Assembly (NCBI GenBank): GCA_031551875.1
Contig: JAVBNA010000001.1
Span: forward strand, 62,001-126,000
From: JAVBNA01 sp031551875
Lineage (GTDB): Bacteria; Bacillota; Clostridia; Oscillospirales; Acutalibacteraceae
Reading direction: 5' to 3'
DNA: 64,000 nucleotides
This document shows, one piece after another, positions 1 through 8,409 of this stretch. A model generated the notes under the pieces. That model was not told the DNA's origin. It ran no database searches and worked only from the letters and a program-made list of their open reading frames with translations. Position 1 is the stretch's first letter. Each line of letters starts with the position of its first letter. Both the position numbers and the translations under genes were made by a program.

Positions 1-2
1 TG

Positions 3-413
3 GACAAAGCCATCGAGAAAAACCTCGACCTTGTCAAGATTGCACCGCAGGCGGCACCGCCTGTGTGCAAAATTATGGATTACGGCAAGTACCGCTTTGA
101 ACAGTCCAAGCGGGAAAAAGAGGCCAGAAAAAATCAGCATGTTGTCGACATCAAGGAAATCCGGCTTTCCCTCAACATCGACATCCATGACTTTAACACC
201 AAGGCGGGGCACGCAAAGCGCTTCCTGGCCGAAGGCGATAAGGTCAAGGTTTCCATCCGCTTCCGCGGCCGTGAGCTCGGCCATCCGGAGCATGGCCTGG
301 AAATCATGAAGAGGTTTGCCGAGGTGATGTCCGAGTGCGCCAGCGTGGAACGCCCGGCCAAGCTCGACGGACGACATATGCTTATGTTCCTTGCACCCAA
401 AACTGTGAAGTAA
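3..413 (+). CDS. infC: Translation initiation factor IF-3 (5'-truncated by the window edge)
   Basis: Only the last 136 codons are present; the reading frame is open from base 3, so the true start lies outside the window. The visible part begins inside the N-terminal domain, where the motif PPVCKIMDYGKYRFEQ is diagnostic for IF-3, and continues through the linker and the C-terminal domain (GDKVKVSIRFRGRELGHPEHG). IF-3 binds the 30S subunit, discriminates the initiator tRNA and start codon, and prevents premature 50S joining. It is followed after 23 bases by rpmI and then rplT, the classical infC-rpmI-rplT operon, which L20 usually autoregulates through a leader that would lie upstream of this window. 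Confidence 0.97.
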   Translation, partial: DKAIEKNLDLVKIAPQAAPPVCKIMDYGKYRFEQSKREKEARKNQHVVDIKEIRLSLNIDIHDFNTKAGHAKRFLAEGDKVKVSIRFRGRELGHPEHGLEIMKRFAEVMSECASVERPAKLDGRHMLMFLAPKTVK

Positions 414-436
414 AATCGTTAAGGAGGAGCAGTAAC

Positions 437-634
437 ATGCCCAAAATCAAGACACATTCCGGCGCCAAAAAGCGTTTCAAGCTTTCTAAGAACGGCAAAG
501 TTATCCGCGGCCATGCGAACAAATCCCACATCCTCACCAAAAAGAGCACCAAGCGCAAAAGAGGTCTGCGTCAGACGGTTGTGACCGATGTGACCAACAC
601 GGCGGCGGTCAAGAGGATGATCCCCTACAAGTAA
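437..634 (+). CDS. rpmI: 50S ribosomal protein L35
   Basis: A 65-residue, strongly basic protein starting MPKIKTHSGAKKRFK, the standard N-terminus of bacterial L35. It contains the family pattern HILTKKSTKRKRGLR in the middle. The ATG at 437 is preceded by AAGGAGGAG with correct spacing, which fixes this start over an in-frame upstream extension that would read into infC. L35 is a large-subunit protein; here it is the middle gene of the infC-rpmI-rplT operon. Length is normal for the family. Confidence 0.97.
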   Translation: MPKIKTHSGAKKRFKLSKNGKVIRGHANKSHILTKKSTKRKRGLRQTVVTDVTNTAAVKRMIPYK

Positions 635-686
635 TCCGGGACAAAGCGCAAAATGAATGATAACCAATTAACGGAGGGAATATAGT

Positions 687-1043
687 ATGGCTCGTATCAA
701 GGGCGCGATCATGACGCGTAAGAGAAGAAAGAAAGTCCTCAAGCTGGCAAAGGGCTACTACGGTGCAAAGAGCAGACATTTTAAGATGGCCAAACAGGCC
801 GTTATGAAATCGGGCAATTATGCCTACATCAGCCGCAGACTCAAGAAGCGCGACTTCCGCCGTCTGTGGATCACGAGAATTTCGGCGGCCTGCCGTGCAA
901 ACGACATGAGCTATTCGACCTTTATGAATGGGTTGACAAAAGCCGGGATTACGCTGAATCGTAAAATGCTTTCCGAAATTGCGATTTCCGATGCAGACGC
1001 CTTTACGGCGCTCGTGGAAAAGGCAAAGGCAGCCAGAGCATAA
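687..1043 (+). CDS. rplT: 50S ribosomal protein L20
   Basis: A 118-residue basic protein beginning MARIKGAIMTRKRRKKVLKLAKGYYG. The conserved L20 block FRRLWITRISAACRANDMSYS follows. L20 binds 23S rRNA early in 50S assembly and in Firmicutes represses its own operon. RBS GGAGGG lies upstream of the ATG. It is the last gene of the operon and is followed by a strong hairpin terminator (1059-1090), so the following methyltransferase probably has a separate or read-through transcript. Confidence 0.97.
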   Translation: MARIKGAIMTRKRRKKVLKLAKGYYGAKSRHFKMAKQAVMKSGNYAYISRRLKKRDFRRLWITRISAACRANDMSYSTFMNGLTKAGITLNRKMLSEIAISDADAFTALVEKAKAARA

Positions 1044-1058
1044 AGAGATTTGAATCCT

Positions 1059-1090
1059 GCGCCCGGGGGCTTCCTCGGGCGCTGTTTTTC
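1059..1090 (+). terminator. Rho-independent terminator after rplT
   Basis: GCGCCCG (1059-1065) pairs with CGGGCGC (1076-1082) and is followed by TGTTTTTC. It sits 15 bases after the rplT stop. Confidence 0.8.
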
Positions 1091-1115
1091 AAGTCTTTAC
1101 AGGGAGTACGCGACA

Positions 1116-1913
1116 ATGAACGGAATTCTCACGTCTAAAGACAATCCCCTGATCAAAAAGGCGGTGAGCCTCAAGGGCTCGGCCAAGGCTCGGCGTGACG
1201 CGGGCCTGTTTCTGATTGAAGGGCTTCGTCTGTGCGGGGACGCCCTGCAAAGCGGCGCGGAGATCGAGACCGTGTTCTATACGGGGCGGTTTCGGGAGAC
1301 ATCGGAGGAGCTTACGGAGGCGCTGATGCAAAAAACCGTGTCAGCCTATGAGGTGTCCGAAGCGGTCGCCGGCCGTCTGGCCGACACCAAGACCCCTCAG
1401 GGCGTCTTTTGCCTCTGCCGGTTACTTGACAAATTCTCCTCGGCCGTTACAATAGAAAAGAATGGAAATTACGTGGGGCTTGAGAACATTTCCGACCCGC
1501 AAAACCTCGGCACGATCCTGCGCACCGCCGAAGCACTCGGATTTGACGGCGTGATTTTATCCGAGGGATGCTGTGACATATACTCACCCAAGGTGCTGCG
1601 CGGAAGCATGGGTGCGGTGTTTCGTCTGCATTTTTGGGAAACGCCCGATATGGCGGATTTTGTGCGGGCGCGGGTACAGGCCGGACAGCAGATGTACGCC
1701 TCGGTGCCGTCCGAATCAGTACGGCCGATACAGACGGTGGATTTTTCAGGCGGCGGGGTCATGCTGATCGGCAATGAAGCAAGCGGGCTGACCCCCGCAA
1801 CCCTTTCGGCGGCCTCCTGTCAGGTGACCATTCCCATGAACGGAAGGGCGGAATCGCTCAACGCGGCGGCCGCGGCCTCCATTCTTCTATGGGAGATGCG
1901 GCGAAAGGTTTAG
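1116..1913 (+). CDS. SpoU/TrmH-family rRNA 2'-O-methyltransferase
   Basis: A 265-residue protein with a SpoU substrate-binding N-terminal domain (SKDNPLIKKAVSLKGSAKAR, then FLIEGLRLCGDAL) and a C-terminal SPOUT methyltransferase domain. The domain shows the knot motifs ENISDPQNLGTILRTAEALG, LIGNEASGL and IPMNGRAESLNAAAA, which bind S-adenosylmethionine. Family members methylate ribose 2'-O in 23S rRNA (RlmB/TsnR/YsgA type); the exact target nucleotide cannot be read from sequence. The ATG at 1116 begins the conserved N-terminus; an upstream in-frame start at 1050 would pass through the L20 terminator and is unlikely. The gene overlaps or abuts dprA. Confidence 0.9.
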   Translation: MNGILTSKDNPLIKKAVSLKGSAKARRDAGLFLIEGLRLCGDALQSGAEIETVFYTGRFRETSEELTEALMQKTVSAYEVSEAVAGRLADTKTPQGVFCLCRLLDKFSSAVTIEKNGNYVGLENISDPQNLGTILRTAEALGFDGVILSEGCCDIYSPKVLRGSMGAVFRLHFWETPDMADFVRARVQAGQQMYASVPSESVRPIQTVDFSGGGVMLIGNEASGLTPATLSAASCQVTIPMNGRAESLNAAAAASILLWEMRRKV

Positions 1914-1942
1914 ATAAAAGTACGTGCTGGGACGGTGAGGTG

Positions 1943-3157
1943 ATGACGGTGACCGCACGCGAGGTATACTGGATATGGCTCTATCAGGCGCTGGACGCCG
2001 GGTGCAAGGGAATCTCGAAAATTCTGGAATGCTACCCCTCTGCGTTCGAGTTTTACAAAGCCGGACGGGCGGAGTGGCAAAAGCTCGGCGCGTTCAGCCA
2101 GAAGCAGCTTGCGGCGCTTGTGGAAACCCCGCTCCAGCAGGCGGAGGAAATCTATGCGGATGCGATGAGCGTGTACGGCTATTCAGTTCTGACGCCTGAA
2201 CATTTCCTGTACCCCAAGGGCTTTTTTCAATTGCCCGACCCGCCAGCAGCGCTGTACTGCAAGGGCAGCTTCCCCGATTTTGAGAAGCACGTCGCTGTTG
2301 CCGTAGTGGGCACCCGATCCGCAAGTCCCTATGGGCTTAAGGTGGCGTATGATATTTCGGGCGACCTGAGCCGGGCGGGCGTGATCGTGGTCAGCGGGGG
2401 CGCGCTCGGCGTGGACATCACCGCTCATCGGGCAGCGCTGGACGTGGACGGCGTAACGGTCGCGGTGCTGGGCTGTGGGCTGAATTATCCGTACTTAATG
2501 GAAAACGCGGGTGACCGTGCGGCCATCGCCGTAAAGGGTGCGCTGATTTCTGAATATCCGCCTTCGGCTCCGCCGCTGCCCCGGCATTTTCCCGTGCGCA
2601 ACCGGATGCTGTCCGCCCTGACGCAGGGCACGCTTGTCGTGGAGGCGGCACAGCGCAGCGGAGCGTTGATTACAGCCCGTTATGCGCTTGAGCAGGGGAA
2701 GGATGTGTTCGCCATCCCCGGAAACATCGGAGCGCGCACTTCGCGCGGCTCGAATGAGCTCATTCAGTCGGGCGCCAAGGCGGTGCTGTCGGCAGAGGAC
2801 ATCCTCGTGGAATACCGCGATGTCTATCCCGGCCGGATTTCCAGTATTCCCGCTGTGCGGTGCGACCCGCCGCGCCGGGAGTCCCGTCAAAGGCAAAGCC
2901 TTGCCTTTGCGGAAGAAACACACGCGTATGCAGGCCGCAGAAAGCAGGTTACGGAAAAACCGGCGGTCGACTTCAGCGCGCTGTCGGAGGATGCACGGAC
3001 GTTTTACAAAACGCTGTCAAGTACGCCGCGTCATTTGGACGAGCTGACCGAGCAGGCGGGCCTGACACCACGCCGGGCGCTGTGCGCGGTGACCGAGCTG
3101 GAACTTTTGGGCGTGCTGCAGTCCAAATCGGGCAAGAGATATTATATTGATTCGTAA
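1943..3157 (+). CDS. dprA: DNA-processing protein DprA
   Basis: A 404-residue protein with an N-terminal SAM-like/helical region (about 1-90), the extended Rossmann fold of DprA/Smf (about 95-305) and a C-terminal winged-helix region (about 345-400). The Rossmann fold carries VAVVGTRSASPYG, VVSGGALGVD, GALITARYALEQGKDVFAIP and GSNELIQSGAKAV. DprA loads RecA on incoming single-stranded DNA during natural transformation. The ATG at 1943 follows a GGTGAGG ribosome-binding site; earlier in-frame starts reach back into the methyltransferase gene. DprA immediately before topA is a common Firmicutes arrangement. With comF and recD2 elsewhere in the window this shows competence-type genes, but no uptake machinery is visible here. 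Confidence 0.93.
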   Translation: MTVTAREVYWIWLYQALDAGCKGISKILECYPSAFEFYKAGRAEWQKLGAFSQKQLAALVETPLQQAEEIYADAMSVYGYSVLTPEHFLYPKGFFQLPDPPAALYCKGSFPDFEKHVAVAVVGTRSASPYGLKVAYDISGDLSRAGVIVVSGGALGVDITAHRAALDVDGVTVAVLGCGLNYPYLMENAGDRAAIAVKGALISEYPPSAPPLPRHFPVRNRMLSALTQGTLVVEAAQRSGALITARYALEQGKDVFAIPGNIGARTSRGSNELIQSGAKAVLSAEDILVEYRDVYPGRISSIPAVRCDPPRRESRQRQSLAFAEETHAYAGRRKQVTEKPAVDFSALSEDARTFYKTLSSTPRHLDELTEQAGLTPRRALCAVTELELLGVLQSKSGKRYYIDS

Positions 3158-3163
3158 TGCCTG

Positions 3164-3197
3164 CTTGAAAATACCGTATAAGGACGGTATTTTCAAG
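3164..3197. repeat. Perfect 14-bp inverted repeat between dprA and topA
   Basis: CTTGAAAATACCGT (3164-3177) is followed by a 6-base spacer and its exact reverse complement ACGGTATTTTCAAG (3184-3197). It begins 7 bases after the dprA stop and ends 42 bases before the topA start. It could act as a terminator of dprA (the right arm contains a T-run inside the stem) or be one copy of a dispersed palindromic element. No second copy is seen in this window. Confidence 0.75.
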
Positions 3198-3239
3198 GCG
3201 GCATTCAGGTACAATAAACCCAAGGAAAGGAATGCATAT

Positions 3240-5333
3240 ATGTCAAATTTAGTGATTGTGGAATCGCCGGCCAAGGCGAAAACCATAAAGAAATATCTTG
3301 GCTCCGGGTATGAGGTCGTGGCTTCGATGGGTCATGTGCGCGACCTGCCCGAGAACCGTCTGAGCGTGGACGTCAAAAAGGACTTTGCGCCCAAATATGA
3401 GGTTATCAAGGGCAAGGAGAAGCTGGTAGACCAGCTCAAGGATTCGGCCGCAGACAGCGACACGGTCTATCTCGCAACCGACCCCGATCGTGAGGGAGAA
3501 GCCATTTCCTGGCATTTGGCCTATCTGCTGGGGCTGGATCCGCGCGAATCAAACCGGGTGACCTTCAATGAAATCACCAAGACCGGCGTCAAAAACGGCA
3601 TGGCTCACCCCCGCACGATTGACACCGACCTGGTCAACGCCCAGCAGGCGCGGCGCATTCTCGACCGCCTGGTGGGCTATAAGCTCAGCCCTTTTGTGTC
3701 GCAGAAAATCCGCCGCGGGCTTTCGGCCGGGCGGGTGCAGTCGGTCGCAGTACGCCTGATTGTCGACCGTGAGGAGGAAATCCGCAAATTTGTGCCCGAG
3801 GAGTATTGGACGATTGACGCCAAGCTGATTCCAAAGAGTGCGCGCAAAGCGTTCCCCGCTAGCTTTTACGGCGATAAAAACGGGAAAATGAAAATTGAAA
3901 ATAAAGAGCAGGCCGACGCAATTCTCACCGCGCTGGACGACAAGCCCTTTACGGTTGCCAAGGTTAAAAAGGGTACCCGCCGCAAATCCCCCGCGCCGCC
4001 CTTCATTACCTCGACCCTCCAGCAGGAGGCCTCGCGCAAGCTGGGCTTTCAGTCCCGCCGCACCATGAAGGTGGCGCAGGAACTCTACGAGGGCGTGGAT
4101 GTCAAGGGGCTGGGCGCGACAGGTCTGATCACCTACATGAGAACCGATTCGCTGCGCCTGTCCGAGGACGCTTTGGAAGAGGCCGCCGCCTTCATCCGCG
4201 AGCGGTACGGTGAGAAATACCTGCCCGAAAAGCGCCGGGTGTTCAAGTCGCGCTCAGGGGCGCAGGACGGCCATGAGGCCATTCGTCCCACCACACCCAG
4301 CCTGACCCCCGACCGGGTCAAGGACAGCCTGACTTCCGATCAGTACAAGCTCTATCGGCTGGTCTGGGAGCGCTTCATCGCCTGCCAGATGGCCAACTGT
4401 CTGCAAAACACAACACAGGCCGACATTGAAGCGGGCGACTACCTCTTCAAGGCGTCGGGCTATACGGTGACCTTTGACGGCTTTACCATCCTGTATGTGG
4501 AGGGGCGCGACGAGGCAGAGCTCGATGAGGGCGCGCTGCCGGCACTGACCGAGGGGATGGAGTTAAAACGCAAGGAAATTGCCGGGAACCAGCATTTTAC
4601 CCAGCCGCCGCCCCGCTATACCGAGGCGTCGCTCATTAAAAAGCTTGAGGAAAACGGCATCGGGCGTCCATCCACCTATGCGGCGACCATCACGACCATC
4701 ATCGCCCGTGAATATGTGGTGAGAGAAGAGAAGCAGCTCAAGCCCACCGAGCTGGGCGAGGTGTCCACCGGCCTGATGAAGGATCGGTTCCCGAATATTG
4801 TGGGCGTCAAATTCACCGCGCAGATGGAAAAGCAGCTTGACGCGATTGAGGCGGGCGAAGCGGAATGGGTGAACATCCTGCACGAATTCTACGGCGACTT
4901 TGAGACAACCCTCAAGAAGGCCAAGGAGGAGATGAAGGATGTCAAGCTCAAGCTGACCGAAGAGGAGACCGACTTCATCTGTGAGAAGTGCGGCCGCCGC
5001 ATGGTGGTCAAGACCGGCCGCTTCGGCAAATTCATCGCCTGCCCGGGCTATCCCGAGTGTAAAAACATTAAGAAAATCGTCAAGGAAACCGAGGGAAGCT
5101 GCCCCAAATGCGGTTCAAAGATCATCGAGCGCAAGACCAAGCGGGGCCGGATTTTCTATGGCTGTTCGAGCTATCCCAACTGTGACTTCAGCTCCTGGGA
5201 CGCGCCGACCGCCGAAAATTGCCCGCAGTGCGGCAAAACGCTGATGACCAAAAAGGGTAAAAACCCCAAATTATATTGTGTAACCGAAAATTGCGGATTT
5301 GAGAAAACGCAGGAAAAGGCAGATAAAGAATGA
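3240..5333 (+). CDS. topA: DNA topoisomerase I (type IA)
   Basis: A 697-residue protein. The N-terminal TOPRIM domain has VIVESPAKAKTIKKYLG and the acidic motif DPDREGEAISWH. The central domain contains GLITYMRTDSLRLS, where the tyrosine is the nucleophile that cuts one DNA strand. The C-terminus has three four-cysteine zinc modules (CEKCGRR...CPGYPEC, CPKCGSK...CSSYPNC, CPQCGKT...CVTENC). It relaxes negative supercoils. The ATG at 3240 lies after AAGGAAAGG; the longer in-frame extension to 3147 crosses the palindrome at 3164 and has no family similarity. The stop overlaps the trmFO start by 4 bases, so the two are translationally coupled. Confidence 0.97.
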   Translation: MSNLVIVESPAKAKTIKKYLGSGYEVVASMGHVRDLPENRLSVDVKKDFAPKYEVIKGKEKLVDQLKDSAADSDTVYLATDPDREGEAISWHLAYLLGLDPRESNRVTFNEITKTGVKNGMAHPRTIDTDLVNAQQARRILDRLVGYKLSPFVSQKIRRGLSAGRVQSVAVRLIVDREEEIRKFVPEEYWTIDAKLIPKSARKAFPASFYGDKNGKMKIENKEQADAILTALDDKPFTVAKVKKGTRRKSPAPPFITSTLQQEASRKLGFQSRRTMKVAQELYEGVDVKGLGATGLITYMRTDSLRLSEDALEEAAAFIRERYGEKYLPEKRRVFKSRSGAQDGHEAIRPTTPSLTPDRVKDSLTSDQYKLYRLVWERFIACQMANCLQNTTQADIEAGDYLFKASGYTVTFDGFTILYVEGRDEAELDEGALPALTEGMELKRKEIAGNQHFTQPPPRYTEASLIKKLEENGIGRPSTYAATITTIIAREYVVREEKQLKPTELGEVSTGLMKDRFPNIVGVKFTAQMEKQLDAIEAGEAEWVNILHEFYGDFETTLKKAKEEMKDVKLKLTEEETDFICEKCGRRMVVKTGRFGKFIACPGYPECKNIKKIVKETEGSCPKCGSKIIERKTKRGRIFYGCSSYPNCDFSSWDAPTAENCPQCGKTLMTKKGKNPKLYCVTENCGFEKTQEKADKE

Positions 5334-6661
5334 GGGGCGTCACTGTAATCGGCGCGGGGCTGGCCGGCTGTGAGGCCGCGTGGCAGATTTCACGGCGGGG
5401 TGTGCCGGTCAGGCTTCTCGAAATGAAGCCGGAAAAGCGTTCTCCCGCCCACAGTGCGGACACCTTTGCCGAGCTGGTGTGCTCCAATTCCCTCAAGGCC
5501 GAGCGGCTGGAAAGTGCGGCGGGGCTTCTCAAGGAGGAAATGCGCTGTTTGGGCTCCTTGCTTGTGGAGACTGCCCAGCGCTGCCGGGTGCCTGCGGGCG
5601 GCGCGCTCGCGGTGGACCGGACGCTGTTTTCCGAGGAGGTAACGGCGCGTGTTAAGGCTCACCCGCTCATTGAGATCATTTCGGGGGAATGCACCCATAT
5701 TCCGGATGAAGGCATTGTTGTGGCGGCGACCGGGCCGCTTACGTCCGAGGCGCTTTCCGAGGACATTATAAAGCTGTGTGGCGGTGCGCTGCGCTTTTAT
5801 GACGCCGCCGCGCCCATTGTGACGGCGGAAAGCCTCGACATGACGCGCGCGTTTTACGGCTCACGCTATGAGCGCGGCGGGGCAGAGGACTACATCAACT
5901 GTCCGATGAACCGCGAGGAATATGAGACGTTTTATGAAGCGCTGATCCATGCAGAACGGGCGGAGCTGCACGACATGGATCAGGATATCCGTGTATACGA
6001 GGGCTGTATGCCCATTGAGGTTATGGCAAAGCGGGGCCCCGATACCATCCGGTTCGGCCCGCTCAAGCCGGTCGGGCTGACAGACCCCGTGACCGGCCGC
6101 AGGCCGTGGGCCAACGTGCAGCTGCGCCGCGAGAACAGCGGCGGCACGCTGTTTAATCTGGTCGGTTTCCAGACCAATTTGAAGTTTCCTGAGCAGCAGC
6201 GGGTGTTTCGCCTGATTCCGGCGCTCCGGAATGCCGAATTTGTACGGTACGGCGTGATGCACCGCAATACATTTCTCGATTCCCCCCGTCTGCTGAGCGG
6301 CGCGTATGCGCTCAGGAAGGATGCGCGGATCTTTTTCGCCGGGCAGATGACCGGTGTGGAAGGGTATATGGAGTCGGCGGCTTCGGGGCTGCTGGCGGGG
6401 ATAAACGCTGTGCGCGCGCTGGAGGGCAGGCCGCCCGCCGTGCCGCCCAAGGGCACGATGATGGGAGCGCTGGCTCATTACATCAGCGACGAAAGCGTAA
6501 AGGTGTTTCAGCCCATGGGCGCCAACTTCGGCATTTTGCCGCCGCTTGACCAGCACATTCGCAACAAAAAGGAGCGGTATGCTGCGCTGGCCGGGCGCGC
6601 GGTCGAGAGCTTGTGCGCGTGGAAGCAAACCATAGATGAAGATAGCGAGGTTATAGAATGA
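5330..6661 (+). CDS. trmFO: tRNA uracil-54 C5-methyltransferase, folate/FAD-dependent
   Basis: A 443-residue flavoprotein. The N-terminal dinucleotide-binding motif VIGAGLAGCEAAW binds FAD. The family-specific blocks AELVCSNSLKAERLESAAGLLKEE and CPMNREEYE are present, and the C-terminal FAD site reads GVEGYMESAASGLLAGINA. The enzyme uses methylenetetrahydrofolate to make 5-methyluridine at position 54 of tRNA. In Firmicutes the gene commonly follows topA, as here, with an ATGA overlap on both sides (topA before, plsX after). Length matches the family. Confidence 0.96.
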   Translation: MRGVTVIGAGLAGCEAAWQISRRGVPVRLLEMKPEKRSPAHSADTFAELVCSNSLKAERLESAAGLLKEEMRCLGSLLVETAQRCRVPAGGALAVDRTLFSEEVTARVKAHPLIEIISGECTHIPDEGIVVAATGPLTSEALSEDIIKLCGGALRFYDAAAPIVTAESLDMTRAFYGSRYERGGAEDYINCPMNREEYETFYEALIHAERAELHDMDQDIRVYEGCMPIEVMAKRGPDTIRFGPLKPVGLTDPVTGRRPWANVQLRRENSGGTLFNLVGFQTNLKFPEQQRVFRLIPALRNAEFVRYGVMHRNTFLDSPRLLSGAYALRKDARIFFAGQMTGVEGYMESAASGLLAGINAVRALEGRPPAVPPKGTMMGALAHYISDESVKVFQPMGANFGILPPLDQHIRNKKERYAALAGRAVESLCAWKQTIDEDSEVIE

Positions 6662-7644
6662 AAATCATTGTTGACGCGTTTGGCGGCGATCACGCGCCGC
6701 TTGAGATCCTCAGGGGCTGCGCAATGGCGGCGGAGGAATATGGCTATGCATTCCTCGTGACCGGCGACGAAAAGGTCATTCGCGAGGTGGCGCGGGAGAA
6801 CGAAATCTCCCTCTCGTCGATGGAGATCGTTCACGCGCCGCAGGTCGTCGAGATGACCGACCATGCCGACGCGGTGTTAAAAGCGAAAAAGAACAGCTCC
6901 CTGGCGGTCGGACTGAGGCTCCTTAAAGAGGGGCGCGGCGACGCGTTTGTCAGCGCGGGCAGCACCGGCGCGGTTGTGATGGGCGGAACGCTGATCGTGG
7001 GACGCATTAAAGGGATTAAGCGCCCCGCGCTCGCTCCGGTCATGCCCAGCGCGAAGGGGAGCTTTATGCTGATCGACTGCGGCGCCAATGTGGAGTGCCG
7101 CCCCGAAATGCTCATGCAATTTGCCCAGATGGGCTCGATCTATATGGAAAAGGTAATGGGCTACAAAAAGCCGCGCGTGGGGCTCGCAAACGTCGGCACG
7201 GAGGAGACCAAGGGCGATGAGCTGCGGCTTCAGACCTTTGCGCTGCTCAGGGAGACGAAGCTCAATTTTGTGGGCAACGTCGAGGCGCGCGACATCCCCG
7301 ACGATGCCGCCGAGGTCATTGTGGCCGACGGATTTACCGGCAACATCATTCTCAAGCTCTATGAGGGCGTGGCGATTCAGCTCATGAACAAAATCAAGGG
7401 CGTGCTCAAATCGAGCATGAAAAACAAGCTGGCCGCCGCTGCCATGATGAAGGATATGAAGCGCATGGGCAGGGAACTTGACTACAACGAATACGGCGGC
7501 GCGGCGCTGATGGGCACCGCGAGGCCGATTTTTAAGGCGCACGGCAGTTCTAAGGCGCAGACCTTTAAAAACGCCATCCGTCTGGCGGGCGCGTACGCCG
7601 CCGGCGGCGTTGTGGGTGAGATTGAAAAAGTGCTGAAGGGCTGA
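6658..7644 (+). CDS. plsX: Phosphate acyltransferase PlsX
   Basis: A 328-residue cytoplasmic enzyme starting MKIIVDAFGGDHAPLEILRGC. The PlsX motifs AFVSAGSTGAVVMGG, LIDCGANVECRPEML and VVADGFTGNIILKLYEG follow. It converts acyl-ACP plus phosphate to acyl-phosphate, the donor for PlsY in glycerol-3-phosphate acylation. It overlaps the trmFO stop by 4 bases and is followed after 13 bases by rnc. The acpP gene that often sits between plsX and rnc in Firmicutes is absent here. Confidence 0.96.
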   Translation: MKIIVDAFGGDHAPLEILRGCAMAAEEYGYAFLVTGDEKVIREVARENEISLSSMEIVHAPQVVEMTDHADAVLKAKKNSSLAVGLRLLKEGRGDAFVSAGSTGAVVMGGTLIVGRIKGIKRPALAPVMPSAKGSFMLIDCGANVECRPEMLMQFAQMGSIYMEKVMGYKKPRVGLANVGTEETKGDELRLQTFALLRETKLNFVGNVEARDIPDDAAEVIVADGFTGNIILKLYEGVAIQLMNKIKGVLKSSMKNKLAAAAMMKDMKRMGRELDYNEYGGAALMGTARPIFKAHGSSKAQTFKNAIRLAGAYAAGGVVGEIEKVLKG

Positions 7645-7657
7645 TGGGGTGGCCGCG

Positions 7658-8332
7658 ATGAAAGAATTGCAGAAAACAATGGGATATACCTTTCAAAATC
7701 TCAAGCTCCTGGAAACCGCGCTGACCCACTCGTCCTACGCAAACGAGGTGCGCCGGGGCGTGCAGTACAACGAGCGTCTGGAGTTTCTGGGTGACGCTGT
7801 GCTGTGTATTGTGGTTTCCGATTATCTTTTTTCCAAGTGCCCCGATGTGCCCGAGGGCGGGCTTACCCGTCTGCGTGCGTCACTCGTGTGTGAAAAGACG
7901 CTCTGCAAGTTTTCAAAGAAGCTTGAGGTGGGCGGGTATCTGCGGCTCGGCAAAGGAGAGAGCAATTCGGGCGGACGTGAGCGTCCCTCCATTTTGGCGG
8001 ACGCCTTTGAGGCGCTTATCGCTGCGGTGTATCTTGACGGCGGCATGGAGCAGGCGCGCACCTTTGTGGAGCGGTTCATCAAAAAGGAACTGGAACGCAG
8101 CCAGGGCGGCGCTTTCAAGGATTATAAGACCACCCTTCAGGAGATTGTACAGCAAAACCCAGAGGAGAGGCTCGAATACAAAATGATTTCCGAATCGGGG
8201 CCCGACCACGATAAGCATTTCGTGTGCGAGGTCTGCCTCAACAACAACACGATCGGCCGGGGCGGCGGCCGCAGCAAAAAAAATGCCGAACAGCAGGCGG
8301 CGCGTGAAGCGCTCGAGCTGATGGGTTACTGA
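7658..8332 (+). CDS. rnc: Ribonuclease III
   Basis: A 224-residue protein. The N-terminal endonuclease domain carries the signature NERLEFLGDAVL with its metal-binding acidic residues, plus a second acidic block LADAFEALIAAVYLDGG. The C-terminal double-stranded-RNA-binding domain begins DYKTTLQEIVQQ and ends KKNAEQQAAREALELMG. It cleaves double-stranded RNA in rRNA maturation and mRNA decay. An in-frame GTG at 7649 is possible, but the ATG at 7658 has better spacing to the GGGGTGG element. It follows plsX in one operon. Confidence 0.95.
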   Translation: MKELQKTMGYTFQNLKLLETALTHSSYANEVRRGVQYNERLEFLGDAVLCIVVSDYLFSKCPDVPEGGLTRLRASLVCEKTLCKFSKKLEVGGYLRLGKGESNSGGRERPSILADAFEALIAAVYLDGGMEQARTFVERFIKKELERSQGGAFKDYKTTLQEIVQQNPEERLEYKMISESGPDHDKHFVCEVCLNNNTIGRGGGRSKKNAEQQAAREALELMGY

Positions 8333-8409
8333 TTATTCCTGCGCTTTTTCCCTTGCGGGGTGAAAAAATTCTCGTTTATCCACGCGCGGTTCATTTCTGA
8401 GGAGGTCTA

